A stretch of DNA of 64,000 bases from contig JAFKGE010000018.1 in assembly GCA_017307865.1 (NCBI GenBank), forward strand, positions 110,276-174,275. Reading direction: 5' to 3'. Both the position numbers and the translations under genes were made by a program. Shown here one piece after another: positions 20,383 to 28,559 of the stretch. The stretch's first letter is position 1. Every line of letters begins with the position of its first letter. The notes under the pieces were generated by a model, which searched no databases, had not been told where the DNA came from, and saw nothing but the letters and a program-made list of their open reading frames with translations. The stretch is from Burkholderiales bacterium (lineage in GTDB: Bacteria > Pseudomonadota > Gammaproteobacteria > Burkholderiales > Burkholderiaceae_C).

Positions 20383-20961
20383 ATGAACAGCCGTGCCGTT
20401 TCCACGTTCAAGTACAACTTTCGCGCTCGAGGCTGCCAGGTAGAAGGCCCCATCCGGTTCGCCGTCGGCCAGGCCGTGCCGGGTCAGGTGCTGGTCGCGC
20501 GGAGCCAGCGCGGGATTTGCGCCATCTTGCTCGGCGAGGATGCGCGGGCTCTGCGCGATCAGCTCGCGGCCGCATTCCCGAAGGTCGAACTGCAGCCCGA
20601 CCAGGCGGGTCTGCAGCACGAGCTCGAGCAGGTCATCGGCTTCATCGACGAAGGCCCGTGCGAGGGGTCTATCCATCTCGACATCGGTGGCACGGCGTTC
20701 CAGCAGAAGGTCTGGCAGGTGCTGTGCGGCATCCCGGCCGGCCAAACCCGCAGCTACGCCGATGTCGCGCGTGCTCTCGGTGTGCCGCAGGCCGTCCGTG
20801 CCGTGGCGGGTGCCTGCGCGGCCAACGTCCTGGCCATCGCCATTCCCTGCCATCGCGTGGTGCGCGGCGATGGTTCGGTCTCCGGCTATCGCTGGGGTGT
20901 GGCACGCAAGCGTGCGCTGCTGGCCGACGAAGCGGCCAAGGCCCTGAAGTGGGCAGCATGA
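20383..20961 (+). CDS. ogt: O6-methylguanine-DNA methyltransferase (Ogt type)
   Basis: This is a suicide repair enzyme that moves methyl groups from O6-methylguanine or O4-methylthymine to its own cysteine. The active site IPCHRV contains Cys156. Before it come 'GTAFQQKVWQVLCGIPAGQTRSYADVARALG' (the recognition helix region) and 'RAVAGACAANVLAIAIPCHRV', and after it 'SGYRWGVARKRALL'. Length is 192 residues. The body closely resembles the C-terminal domain of the Ada encoded 2 kb downstream (shared 'RFAVGQ', 'SQRGICAILLG', 'SGYRWGV-RKR'), so the two are local paralogues. It opens the repair operon and its stop overlaps the next start (ATGA). Confidence 0.93.
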   Translation: MNSRAVSTFKYNFRARGCQVEGPIRFAVGQAVPGQVLVARSQRGICAILLGEDARALRDQLAAAFPKVELQPDQAGLQHELEQVIGFIDEGPCEGSIHLDIGGTAFQQKVWQVLCGIPAGQTRSYADVARALGVPQAVRAVAGACAANVLAIAIPCHRVVRGDGSVSGYRWGVARKRALLADEAAKALKWAA

Positions 20962-21692
20962 CAGCCATGGCGAGCCGGGACAGCGTCGCGAAGGTGGGAG
21001 CCTACGACTGGGCAGGCATCGGACAGTCGCTCGACGCGCATGGCAACGCGGTGCTGCCCGGCCTGTTGACGGCGGGGCCATGCGATGAGCTCGCGGCGCT
21101 CTATCCGCGTGACGATGGCTATCGCTCGCGGATCGTCATGGCGCGCCACGGATTCGGGCGGGGCGAGTACAAGTATTTCGCCTACCCGTTGCCACCGCTG
21201 CTCGACCAGTTGCGCCACGCGCTGTACCCCTGGCTGGCGCCGATCGCCAACCGTTGGAATCGGCAGTTGAAGATGGCCACGCAGTACCCTCTTGACTTGG
21301 ACGCCTTTTTGCGCCGCTGCCACGAGGCCGGCCAGACCCGGCCGACGCCGCTGATCCTGCGGTACGGCGAAGGCGACTACAACTGCCTGCATCAGGATCT
21401 CTACGGCGATCACGTTTTTCCCTTGCAGGTGGCCATCCTGCTGTCGGAACCCGGCAGGGACTTCACCGGCGGCGAGTTCATCATGACGGAGCGGTCGAAC
21501 AAGGGCCAGCGCGCGGATGTCGTCGCGCTGCGCCAGGGCGACGCGGTGGTGTTCACCGTCCATCAACGGCCCGCCCCACCCACCGGGTCAGGGCGGCGCG
21601 GAATCCGCAAGCTCGCCATGCGGCATGGTGTCAGCCGCATCCGCAGCGGCCAGCGCCATACCGTGGGCCTGATCTTTCACGACGCGAAGTGA
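20958..21692 (+). CDS. 2OG-Fe(II) oxygenase of the predicted DNA-damage family (Oxygenase-NA type)
   Basis: The 244-residue protein belongs to the 2-oxoglutarate/Fe(II) dioxygenase family predicted to act oxidatively on alkylated DNA (Oxygenase-NA/DUF2086). The iron-binding HxD is His145-Gln146-Asp147 in 'LHQDLYGDHVFPLQVAILLSEPG', followed by 'GGEFIMTE'. The distal His and the 2OG-binding Arg lie in 'MRHGVSRIRSGQR...GLIFHD' near the C terminus. The start ATG 20958 overlaps the ogt stop. A diverged paralogue lies at 23493-24215. The biochemical substrate has not been established to my knowledge; the role in repair is inferred from family prediction and this operon. Confidence 0.85.
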   Translation: MTAMASRDSVAKVGAYDWAGIGQSLDAHGNAVLPGLLTAGPCDELAALYPRDDGYRSRIVMARHGFGRGEYKYFAYPLPPLLDQLRHALYPWLAPIANRWNRQLKMATQYPLDLDAFLRRCHEAGQTRPTPLILRYGEGDYNCLHQDLYGDHVFPLQVAILLSEPGRDFTGGEFIMTERSNKGQRADVVALRQGDAVVFTVHQRPAPPTGSGRRGIRKLAMRHGVSRIRSGQRHTVGLIFHDAK

Positions 21693-21694
21693 GC

Positions 21695-22345
21695 ATGGAA
21701 ACGCTCGAACTCTTCGAGGCACCGGCACAAGACCCGTGCCAGCGCCTGGGGCCGTCCGCGCTGGTGTTGCGCGGCTTCGCGCTGCCGTATGTGCCGGAGC
21801 TGATGCCCGCGATTGAAATCGTCGAGGCCGCGTCGCCATTCCGGCACATGGTGACGCCGGGCGGCTTCACCATGTCGGTGGCGCTGACGAACTGTGGCGC
21901 GCTGGGCTGGACCAGCAACCGGCGGGGCTATCGCTATGCCTCCGTCGATCCAGACACCGGCCGTCCCTGGCCGGTCATGCCGGAGGCGTTGGCCCGCTTG
22001 GCGAGCCAGGCCGCGAAGGCGGCGGGATTCGAGCATTTCGAGCCCGACGCCTGCCTCGTCAACCGCTACATGCCGGGCACGCGGCTGTCGCTGCACCAGG
22101 ACAAGAACGAGCGCGACTACGACGCGCCCATCGTTTCGGTGTCGTTGGGCATGTCGGCCACTTTCCTGTTTGGCGGCCATGCGCGCACCGATCCCACGGT
22201 GAAGGTGCCACTGCACCACGGCGACGTGGCGGTGTGGGGCGGTGTCGATCGCCTGCGCTACCACGGCGTGATGCCGCTCAAGGACGAGCCCCATGCGCTG
22301 CTCGGGAGCCAGCGCATCAATTTCACCTTTCGCAAGGCTGGCTGA
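21695..22345 (+). CDS. alkB: DNA oxidative demethylase AlkB
   Basis: This dioxygenase reverses 1-methyladenine and 3-methylcytosine damage. The AlkB core is clear: 'MSVALTNCGALGWTSNRRGYRY' near residue 60, the substrate and 2OG region 'CLVNRYMPGTRLSLHQDKNE' with the iron motif HQD near residues 130-132, 'SLGMSATFLFGG', then the distal His in 'RLRYHGV' and the Arg pair in 'GSQRINFTFRKAG'. I chose ATG 21695; a GTG at 21689 that overlaps the previous stop (GTGA) would add two residues and is equally plausible. It is the third gene of the repair operon. Confidence 0.95.
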   Translation: METLELFEAPAQDPCQRLGPSALVLRGFALPYVPELMPAIEIVEAASPFRHMVTPGGFTMSVALTNCGALGWTSNRRGYRYASVDPDTGRPWPVMPEALARLASQAAKAAGFEHFEPDACLVNRYMPGTRLSLHQDKNERDYDAPIVSVSLGMSATFLFGGHARTDPTVKVPLHHGDVAVWGGVDRLRYHGVMPLKDEPHALLGSQRINFTFRKAG

Positions 22346-22351
22346 TTCTGG

Positions 22352-22374
22352 AGTTCAACCGCAAGAATCGGAGT
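22352..22374 (+). promoter_or_regulatory. Second Ada-box-like operator, upstream of ada
   Basis: AGT-N6-GCAA (22352-22364) lies within the block TTCAACCGCAAG...CGGAGT, near-identical to the site before ogt. The first triplet is AGT instead of AAT. It sits in the short alkB-ada gap, 58 bases before the chosen ada start, and suggests a second, autoregulated promoter. Confidence 0.6.
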
Positions 22375-22431
22375 GCTTGCGATCGAAACTCTGCGTAATC
22401 TGAGCCTGTGATCGATGATGACACCTCTGCC

Positions 22432-23496
22432 ATGAACATGGCCCTTGCCTACGCAACCGAAGACGAGCGCTGGACCGCCGTGCAGGCACGCGACGCCGCC
22501 GCCGACGGCCACTTCGTCTACGCCGTGCGCACCACGGGCGTGTACTGCCAGCCGAGTTCGACGGCGCGGCTGCCCAAGCGCGAGAACGTGGCGTTTTTCG
22601 ACTCGGCCCAGGCCGCCGAGGTGGCGGGCTATCGGCCCAGCCGCCGCGCCCATGGCGACCAGACCCGTGCGGCGGCCGAGCGCGCGGCCCTGGTGGCTCG
22701 CGCCTGCCGCATGATCGAGACGTCCGAAACGCCGCCGCGGCTGGACGAGCTGGCCACTGAAGTGGGCATGAGCCCGTTCCATTTTCATCGCCTGTTCAAG
22801 ACCGAGACGGGCCTGACGCCCAAGGCGTACAGCGTGGCCTGGCGCGCCCGCAAGCTGCGCGAGGAGCTGAGCAGCGCCGACGCCTCGATCACCGATGCCA
22901 TCTATGGCGCGGGCTTCAACGCGAGCAGCCGCTTCTACGAAACCTCCGGGCAATTGCTGGGCATGCGCGCGCGGGACTGGCGGGCCGGTGGCGCCGGTGC
23001 GGTGATCCGCTTCGCGGTGGGCCAATGTTCGCTGGGGGCGATCCTGGTGGCCCAGAGCCAGCGCGGCATCTGCGCGATCCTGCTGGGCGACAACCCCGAG
23101 CGGCTGGTGCGTGATCTGCAGGACCAATTCCCCAAGGCCGAACTCATCGGTGGCGACGCCGCATTCGAGCAGTTGGTGGCGCAGGTCGTGGGCTTCGTCG
23201 AAGCGCCGGCGACGGGGCTGCAGCTGCCGCTGGATGTGCGAGGCACGGCCTTTCAGGAGCGTGTCTGGCGGGCGCTGCGCGAGATTGCGCCGGGTACCAC
23301 GGTGAGCTACGCCGAGATCGCCGAACGCATCGGCTCGCCCAAGGCGGTGCGCGCGGTGGCGCAGGCCTGCGCCACGAACCACCTTGCCGTGGCCATTCCC
23401 TGCCACCGTGTCGTGCGGCGCGATGGGGACATTTCCGGCTATCGCTGGGGCGTGGATCGCAAGCGCGAGTTGCTGCGCCGCGAAGCCAGGACATGA
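22432..23496 (+). CDS. ada: Ada-type regulator/O6-methylguanine methyltransferase with degenerate N-terminal zinc site
   Basis: The three-part Ada layout is kept: N-Ada at residues 1-90, AraC-type helix-turn-helix at 92-185 ('EVGMSPFHFHRLFKTETGLTPKAY') and methyltransferase at 190-354 with active Cys324 in IPCHRV. In E. coli Ada, Cys38, Cys42, Cys69 and Cys72 bind zinc and Cys38 accepts the methyl group from phosphotriesters. Here the gap-free alignment gives Cys39, Ser43 (TCG), Ser70 (AGC) and Ala73 (GCC), so only the acceptor remains and zinc binding is probably lost. I chose ATG 22432 because it gives the E. coli-like N terminus; GTG 22408 is an alternative. Its stop overlaps the next start (ATGATG). 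Confidence 0.92.
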   Translation: MNMALAYATEDERWTAVQARDAAADGHFVYAVRTTGVYCQPSSTARLPKRENVAFFDSAQAAEVAGYRPSRRAHGDQTRAAAERAALVARACRMIETSETPPRLDELATEVGMSPFHFHRLFKTETGLTPKAYSVAWRARKLREELSSADASITDAIYGAGFNASSRFYETSGQLLGMRARDWRAGGAGAVIRFAVGQCSLGAILVAQSQRGICAILLGDNPERLVRDLQDQFPKAELIGGDAAFEQLVAQVVGFVEAPATGLQLPLDVRGTAFQERVWRALREIAPGTTVSYAEIAERIGSPKAVRAVAQACATNHLAVAIPCHRVVRRDGDISGYRWGVDRKRELLRREART

Positions 23497-24215
23497 TGGA
23501 CAGCCTTCTCGTGGCTTCGCTGGACGCGACCCTCGATGGCCTGAACTGGACGGACATCGGCTTGCAGCTCGATGCCGAGGGTTGCGCCGTGCTGCCCGGC
23601 CTGTTGGGCGCTGACGTGGCGCGCGATCTGGCGCGACAGACCGCCGCACCGGGTACTCGCCGAGAGACTTTGGAGTCTCGCGATGGGGGCCGCGGCGAGT
23701 TGTTCTACTTCGGTGCTGGTCTGCCGGCGCCGCTGGAGCCGTGGCGAACGGCGCTGTACCGCCGCCTGGTGGCCATCGCCAATCGCTGGAACGAAGCTTT
23801 GGGTGTGGCCCAGCGCTATCCGGCGCAGCTGGAGGATTTTTTGCGGCGCAACCACAAGGCAGGCCAGACGCGGGCGCAATCGCATCTGAGCCGGCTCGGC
23901 GCCGAAGGCCATGTGGCGCTGCACCAGCACCATGACGGGGCGCAGGTGTTTCCCCTGCAGATCGTCGCCGTGCTGTCCGAACCGGGCGCCGACTTCCAGG
24001 GCGGCGAGTTCGTGCTGACGGAGCAACGCCCGCGCATGCAGTCGCGTCCGGTGGTGGTGCCGCTTCAGCTCGGCGATATGGCCGTCATCGTCACGGCGCA
24101 GCGCCCGGTCAGGGGCGCCAGGGGCTGCTACCGGGTCAACCTCAAGCACGCCGTCAGCCGCGTGCGCCAGGGCGAACGCATCGGCCTGGAGCTGTTGTTC
24201 CACGATGCGCCCTGA
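23493..24215 (+). CDS. Second Oxygenase-NA-type protein with HxH in place of HxD
   Basis: This 240-residue paralogue of the 20958-21692 product shares 'GxAVLPGLL', 'LVAIANRWNEAL', 'YPAQLEDFLRRNHKAGQTR', 'VFPLQIVAVLSEPGADFQGGEFVLTE' and 'HAVSRVRQGER'. The aligned iron motif reads His144-Gln145-His146 ('LHQHHDGAQVFPLQ') where the paralogue has His-Gln-Asp. HxH is rare in this superfamily, so the enzyme may be inactive, may bind metal differently, or may use the nearby Asp148. It is translationally coupled to ada and ends the operon, so the ogt-oxygenase pair appears twice (the second time as ada-oxygenase). Confidence 0.8.
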   Translation: MMDSLLVASLDATLDGLNWTDIGLQLDAEGCAVLPGLLGADVARDLARQTAAPGTRRETLESRDGGRGELFYFGAGLPAPLEPWRTALYRRLVAIANRWNEALGVAQRYPAQLEDFLRRNHKAGQTRAQSHLSRLGAEGHVALHQHHDGAQVFPLQIVAVLSEPGADFQGGEFVLTEQRPRMQSRPVVVPLQLGDMAVIVTAQRPVRGARGCYRVNLKHAVSRVRQGERIGLELLFHDAP

Positions 24216-24244
24216 CGCGGCCCTGGGTTGACGGCGGACCTTGT

Positions 24245-25330
24245 TCATGGAGCTGAGCCCGGCGCCAACACGGCCGGCCCGGCGTCGGCCAGGGTGCGGC
24301 AGCCGGTCAGCGCCATCGCGGCCTCCAGTTCGTCGCGCAGCAGGCGCAGCATCTGGGCCACGCCGACGGCGCCGCCGGCGGCCAGCGCGTGCAGCACGGG
24401 GCGGCCGACCAGCACGGCGCGCGCGCCCAGGGCCATGGCCTTGAGCACGTCGGTGCCGCGGCGAATGCCGCCGTCGACGATCAGCGGCAGCGCGTCGCCC
24501 ACGGCGGCGCGCACCCGCGGCAGGGCGGTTGCCGTGGCGGGCGCGGTGTCGAGCGTGCGCCCGCCGTGGTTGCTGACGATCAGGCCGGCCACGTTCAGGC
24601 CCAGCGCCTGGCGCGCGTCCAGCGGGTGCAGCACGCCCTTGAGCCATACCGGCAGGCGCGTGCGCTGCTGCAGCCAGGCCACGTCGTCCCAAGTGGGGGC
24701 GTGCGCGGGCAGGCCGGCGCAGTAGGTGTCGCTCGCCAGCGGCGGCGCCGGAGCGTCCTGCAGGTGCACGGCCTGGATGCCGGCGGGCGGCGCGAAGCCG
24801 GCGCGGCGCTCGGCGTCGCGCACGCCCTGCACGGGCGCATCCACCGTCAGCACGATGGCCTCGAAGCCGGCCGCCTCGGCGCGCTGCACCAGCGCGTGGT
24901 TGAAGCCGCGATCGGCCTGCCAGTAGAGCTGAAACCACAGCGGGCCGCGCCCGGCGTCGCCCAGTACGGCCTGCGCCACGCGCTCCAGCGGCACGCTGGA
25001 CTGCGTGCCCAGGATGACGCCCGCGCCTTGCGCCGCCGCCGCCAGCGCGCTGGCCCATTCGCCATCCGGGTGCGCCAGCCGCTGCAGCGCCATCGGCGCC
25101 AGCATGATCGGGTGCGCCCATTCGCGCCCCGCCAACGTGATGCGTGTGTGGCCGCCGGCCAGCGGGCGCAGCACGCGCGGCCACAGGGGGATTTGCTGCC
25201 ACGCACTCTGGTTGGCCTGCAGCGTCCGCTCGTCGCCCGCGCCGCCCTGCAGCCAGGCCCAGGTGGCGGCGTCCAGCCGCTGGCGCGCGGCGGCGGCCTG
25301 GTCGGCGAGGGTGACGGAAATTTGCTTCAT
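24245..25330 (-). CDS. FMN-dependent alpha-hydroxy-acid oxidase (lactate oxidase/glycolate oxidase family)
   Basis: The 361-residue TIM-barrel flavoprotein oxidises an L-2-hydroxy acid to a 2-oxo acid. Family markers are 'AGDERTLQANQSAWQQIPLWPRVLR' near residue 30, 'PIMLAPMALQRLAHPDGE' near 74, 'WFQLYWQADRGF' near 135, 'VLTVDAPVQGVRDAERR' near 160, the catalytic lysine in 'VWLKGVL' near 235 and the catalytic His in 'GLIVSNHGGRTLDTAPA' near 258. It is distinct from the lldD product at 52154-53317. Substrate specificity is unknown. A dispersed-repeat copy lies immediately upstream of its start. It is convergent with the repair operon. Confidence 0.86.
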   Translation of the reverse strand: MKQISVTLADQAAAARQRLDAATWAWLQGGAGDERTLQANQSAWQQIPLWPRVLRPLAGGHTRITLAGREWAHPIMLAPMALQRLAHPDGEWASALAAAAQGAGVILGTQSSVPLERVAQAVLGDAGRGPLWFQLYWQADRGFNHALVQRAEAAGFEAIVLTVDAPVQGVRDAERRAGFAPPAGIQAVHLQDAPAPPLASDTYCAGLPAHAPTWDDVAWLQQRTRLPVWLKGVLHPLDARQALGLNVAGLIVSNHGGRTLDTAPATATALPRVRAAVGDALPLIVDGGIRRGTDVLKAMALGARAVLVGRPVLHALAAGGAVGVAQMLRLLRDELEAAMALTGCRTLADAGPAVLAPGSAP

Positions 25331-25331
25331 G

Positions 25332-25388
25332 TTCGATAGCTGCTCGCGCTTGATCCATAAGCGCTGGAGCCTGATTTGGCTTGAAACG
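25332..25388 (-). repeat. Dispersed ~50-bp repeat, copy 2 (minus orientation)
   Basis: On the minus strand it reads CAAGCCAAATCAGGCTCCAG, then CGCTTATGGATCAAGCGCGAGCAGCTATCG. It fills the gap between piuC (upstream) and the hydroxy-acid oxidase gene, ending just before the latter's ATG. Confidence 0.85.
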
Positions 25389-25405
25389 CTCTCGTGGCCT
25401 TCACG

Positions 25406-26095
25406 TCACGTACTGGCCCACAGGCGCAGCAGGTTGTGATAGGTGCCGGTGAGGCGGGTGGCCTCGGGGCTGTCGCCGTGGCGCTGGCGCAGCTGCAGCA
25501 AGGCCATGTCCATGTCGAACAGCAGGCGCCGCTGCTCGTCCGAGCGCACCATGCTCTCGACCCAGAAGAAGCTGGCCAGGCGAGCGCCGCGCGTGACCGG
25601 GCGCACCTCGTGCACGGTGCTGGCAGGGTAGAGCACGGCGTCGCCGGCGGGCAGCTTGACGTCCTGGTGGCCGAAGCGCTCGTGCACCCGCAGCTCGCCG
25701 CCTTCGTAGTCCTCGGGCGGGGTCAGGAACAGCGTGCACGAGAGGTCGGCGCGCACCCACTGGTCGGGCTCGCGCGCGTGCAGCACGGCGTTGTCCACGT
25801 GCGCGCCGTAGTGGTTGGCCGCGCCTTCGTAGCGGTTGAACAGCGGGTTGAAGATCTTGCGCGGCAGCGCGGCCGACAGAAACAGCGCGTCGCGCTGCAG
25901 CGCCGCCAGCACCATGGTGCGCAGCGTGCCGGCGCTGGGCGAGTCCTGCGCCAGCTGCCGGTTGTTCTTGACCTGCTGGGCCTGCGCGCCGGCGCTGTGG
26001 CGGCCGTCGATCCAGGGGGCGCCCGGCGCCCGCAGCAGGGTGCGCGCCTGGGCCAGCTCGTCGGGCGTGAGCAGCTGCTTCAGGTGGACCGGCAT
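25406..26095 (-). CDS. piuC: PKHD-type 2OG-Fe(II) hydroxylase PiuC
   Basis: This 229-residue protein is of the PiuC/YbiX family, commonly paired with catecholate-siderophore receptors. The prolyl-4-hydroxylase-like core shows the iron motif HVD in 'NHYGAHVDNAVL' near residue 95, 'FLTPPEDYEGGELRV' near 125, the distal His in 'YPASTVHEVRPVTRGARLA' near 160 and the 2OG Arg in the same stretch. The start at 26095 overlaps the receptor stop (ATGA), so it is the second gene of the iron-uptake operon and should be under the same Fur control. Its substrate is not established. Confidence 0.9.
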   Translation of the reverse strand: MPVHLKQLLTPDELAQARTLLRAPGAPWIDGRHSAGAQAQQVKNNRQLAQDSPSAGTLRTMVLAALQRDALFLSAALPRKIFNPLFNRYEGAANHYGAHVDNAVLHAREPDQWVRADLSCTLFLTPPEDYEGGELRVHERFGHQDVKLPAGDAVLYPASTVHEVRPVTRGARLASFFWVESMVRSDEQRRLLFDMDMALLQLRQRHGDSPEATRLTGTYHNLLRLWAST

Positions 26096-28395
26096 CAGAA
26101 CAGAACTTTCAGCGTCAAGTCGACGCGGCGCGGCGCGCCCGGTTGGTAGAAGCCCCGGTACAGCGTGTCGGCATACAGGGTGTTGCCGAGGTTGGTGACG
26201 TTGAGCTTGAGCGAGACGGTCTCGCTCAGGCTGTATTCGGCCATGGCGTCGAAGCTGACGAAGCCGCGCGCCGTGTAGCCACGCTGGCCTTCGGGGTTCT
26301 GGCGGCCGCGGTAGTTGGCGCCCACGCCCAGGCGCCATTGCGGGCCGATGCGGTAGCTGGCCCACACGCTGCCGCTGTGGCGCGGCGTGAGCGCCGGTCG
26401 GTCGCCCTGCACCTGCGCGCCGCCGCCCGTGGCGCTGAGCGCGACGTTGCTTTGGTCGATGCGGGCGCTGGGAATCCAGGTGTGGTTCCAGAACAGCTCC
26501 CACGCGGGCGTGATGCGACCGGCCAGGTTGAACTCCATGCCGGCGGCGTGGCGGCGGCCCGACAGCAGCTCCTGCTGGGCGGCGGTATCGGGGTCGGTGT
26601 TGCGCTCGTTGTATTTCTGGCTGTAGAACAGCGCCGCGCCGGCCAGTACCCGGCGGTCGAACAGCTCCCACTTGCCGCCGATCTCGAGGTTGCGACTTTT
26701 CTCGGGCGGCGTCTTGGCGCTGCGGCCCGTGCCGCTGTTGAGCTGCACGCCGTACTGGTAAGCATCGCCCGAGGTGTTGAACGAGGTGCCCCAGGAGATG
26801 TAGTAGGACGTCAGCTCGTCGGGCTGGTAGATGACGCCCAGACGCGGGCTCCACAGATTGTCGGTGCGCGCGTTGCTCAGGCTGCCGTCGGCGTTGCGGT
26901 AGCTGCCCCTGAAGTGGTCGAAGCGCAGGCCGCCCATCAGCTTGAGGGCGTCGGTGATTTGCATCGTGTCTTGCACGTAGGCGCCGATGCTGCGCGAGGC
27001 GAAGCGGTTCCTCGGCACCGGAAACACCCGTGTGTCGGGCACCCACGCGCCGTCGTTGGGCGTGCCCACCGTCGTGGTGGGACGCGCCGGGGTGGCTGGC
27101 AGGGCGTAGGCGTTGTTGCGCCGGGCGCGCTCGTCGAACACGTCGACGCCCGCCAGCAGCGCGTGCTTCTTGCCGGCGAGATCCAGCGTTTTGCTGTAGT
27201 CGCTTTGCAGCATCACGATGTCGCTGTCGCCGATGCGGCCCTTGGACTGGCGTGTGAGCGCCGTGGCGTCGGTGATGTCGGCCAGCGCCGTCGGGCGCGG
27301 CGCGGCAAAGCCGATCGGGCTGCCCAGCAGGTCGCGCGTGTAATGGCCGGCGCGCAGGCGGGTCTTGAGCTCGCCGCCGTCGTCGAAGCGGTGCACGTGG
27401 CCCAGCGTGGCGTAGCTGGCCGAGGTGTCCAGGTGGTCGCCCGCCAGGCCATAGAAGTTCTTGGCCGGCAGGGTGGGGCGGATGCTGCCGTCCGCGCCGA
27501 TGACCCACGGGTGCGCGTAGTTGGGCCGGCCGCGCACGTCCAGCGCGTACAGGCCCAGCGAGAACTCGTCGCGCGTGCCGATGCCCCAGCGGAGCGTCGG
27601 CGCGATGCCCCATTTGCGCTGCCGGGCGCCCCAGTTGTCGGCGTCGTGGCCCAGCACGTTCAGGCGAAAGGCCGAGTCTTGCCCGGTCTGCCAGTTGAAG
27701 TCGCCGGTGACGCGCTTCTCGTTGCCGCTGCCGACGGTAGCGCTGGCCTCGTGCTGGGTCATCAGAAACGGCTGCTTGCTGACCTGGTTGACCACGCCGC
27801 CGGTGGAGCCCTTGCCGAACAGCATCGAGGCCGAGCCCTTGATGATCTCGACGCGGTCGTCGTCGAAGGTGTCGCGCTCGTACAGCGGCGCGTCGCGCAT
27901 GCCGTCGCGGTAGATGTCGCCCGCCTGGCCGAGCGAGAAGCCGCGCAGGCGCACGTCTTCCTCGCCCGTCTCGCCGGCCTGAAACGTCACGCCGGCGGTG
28001 GCGCGCAGCACCTCGCGCAGGTCGTCCAGCTTGCGGTCCTGCATCAGCTTCTCGGTCATCACCGTCACGCTTTGCGGGATGTCGAGCAGCCTTTGCTCGC
28101 CCTTGCCGATCTCGGTCTTGCTGGCGCGCAGCAGCGCCTTGCTTGTGGTCGAACCATCGTCGATCGCCGTGTCGCGCACGGTGACGGTGCCCAGGGTGTC
28201 GGCCGGGGCCGAGGCGGCGCTGGCGGGGGCGGTGGCGGGCGTCTGGGCCATGGCGGCGGTGCCCAGCGAGCCGGCCAGCAGCAGGGCGCCCAAGGGCAGA
28301 AGGGGTGCCGTTTTTACTACCGATTCAGTAGCTGGCTGCGCTTGACTGGTAAGGGCGGGAGGTCGATTGGGTTTGATTTCTTGAGCAGTCGGCAT
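26095..28395 (-). CDS. TonB-dependent catecholate-siderophore receptor (Fiu-like)
   Basis: This outer-membrane receptor imports ferric siderophore. The 766-residue product has a signal region with a hydrophobic core 'LLPLGALLLAGSLGTAAMAQ' (around residues 32-52, after an unusually long N terminus). A plug domain follows at about 80-230 ('LREVLRATAGVTFQAGE', 'VRLRGFSLGQAGDIYRDGMRD', 'VEIIKGSASMLFGKGSTGGVVNQVSK'), then a beta-barrel ending in Phe ('VDLTLKVLF'). I chose ATG 28393-28395; a start further downstream is possible because of the long pre-signal segment. A Fur-box-like sequence lies about 110 bases upstream, and the gene is followed by piuC in the usual operon. Confidence 0.9.
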   Translation of the reverse strand: MPTAQEIKPNRPPALTSQAQPATESVVKTAPLLPLGALLLAGSLGTAAMAQTPATAPASAASAPADTLGTVTVRDTAIDDGSTTSKALLRASKTEIGKGEQRLLDIPQSVTVMTEKLMQDRKLDDLREVLRATAGVTFQAGETGEEDVRLRGFSLGQAGDIYRDGMRDAPLYERDTFDDDRVEIIKGSASMLFGKGSTGGVVNQVSKQPFLMTQHEASATVGSGNEKRVTGDFNWQTGQDSAFRLNVLGHDADNWGARQRKWGIAPTLRWGIGTRDEFSLGLYALDVRGRPNYAHPWVIGADGSIRPTLPAKNFYGLAGDHLDTSASYATLGHVHRFDDGGELKTRLRAGHYTRDLLGSPIGFAAPRPTALADITDATALTRQSKGRIGDSDIVMLQSDYSKTLDLAGKKHALLAGVDVFDERARRNNAYALPATPARPTTTVGTPNDGAWVPDTRVFPVPRNRFASRSIGAYVQDTMQITDALKLMGGLRFDHFRGSYRNADGSLSNARTDNLWSPRLGVIYQPDELTSYYISWGTSFNTSGDAYQYGVQLNSGTGRSAKTPPEKSRNLEIGGKWELFDRRVLAGAALFYSQKYNERNTDPDTAAQQELLSGRRHAAGMEFNLAGRITPAWELFWNHTWIPSARIDQSNVALSATGGGAQVQGDRPALTPRHSGSVWASYRIGPQWRLGVGANYRGRQNPEGQRGYTARGFVSFDAMAEYSLSETVSLKLNVTNLGNTLYADTLYRGFYQPGAPRRVDLTLKVLF

Positions 28396-28506
28396 GATCG
28401 CGTCGGCAAGCGGGTGGAGAAAGACGCTGGCTGACGGAATGCATGCGGGTGCCGAGGGCACGTCCGCCGCCGCTGGCTGGCTGCGATGAAAGCCTGGATT
28501 CTACAT

Positions 28507-28527
28507 AAATGAGAATCATTATTATTT
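28507..28527 (-). promoter_or_regulatory. Fur-box-like operator
   Basis: AAATGAGAATCATTATTATT closely resembles the Fur consensus GATAATGATAATCATTATC, in an otherwise rare A/T-rich patch. It lies between the divergently placed bacterioferritin terminator and the TonB receptor start, so iron repression of the receptor-piuC operon is likely. Confidence 0.8.
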
Positions 28528-28559
28528 AAATTCATGCCATGGCCAGCCTGGCGGGCATG

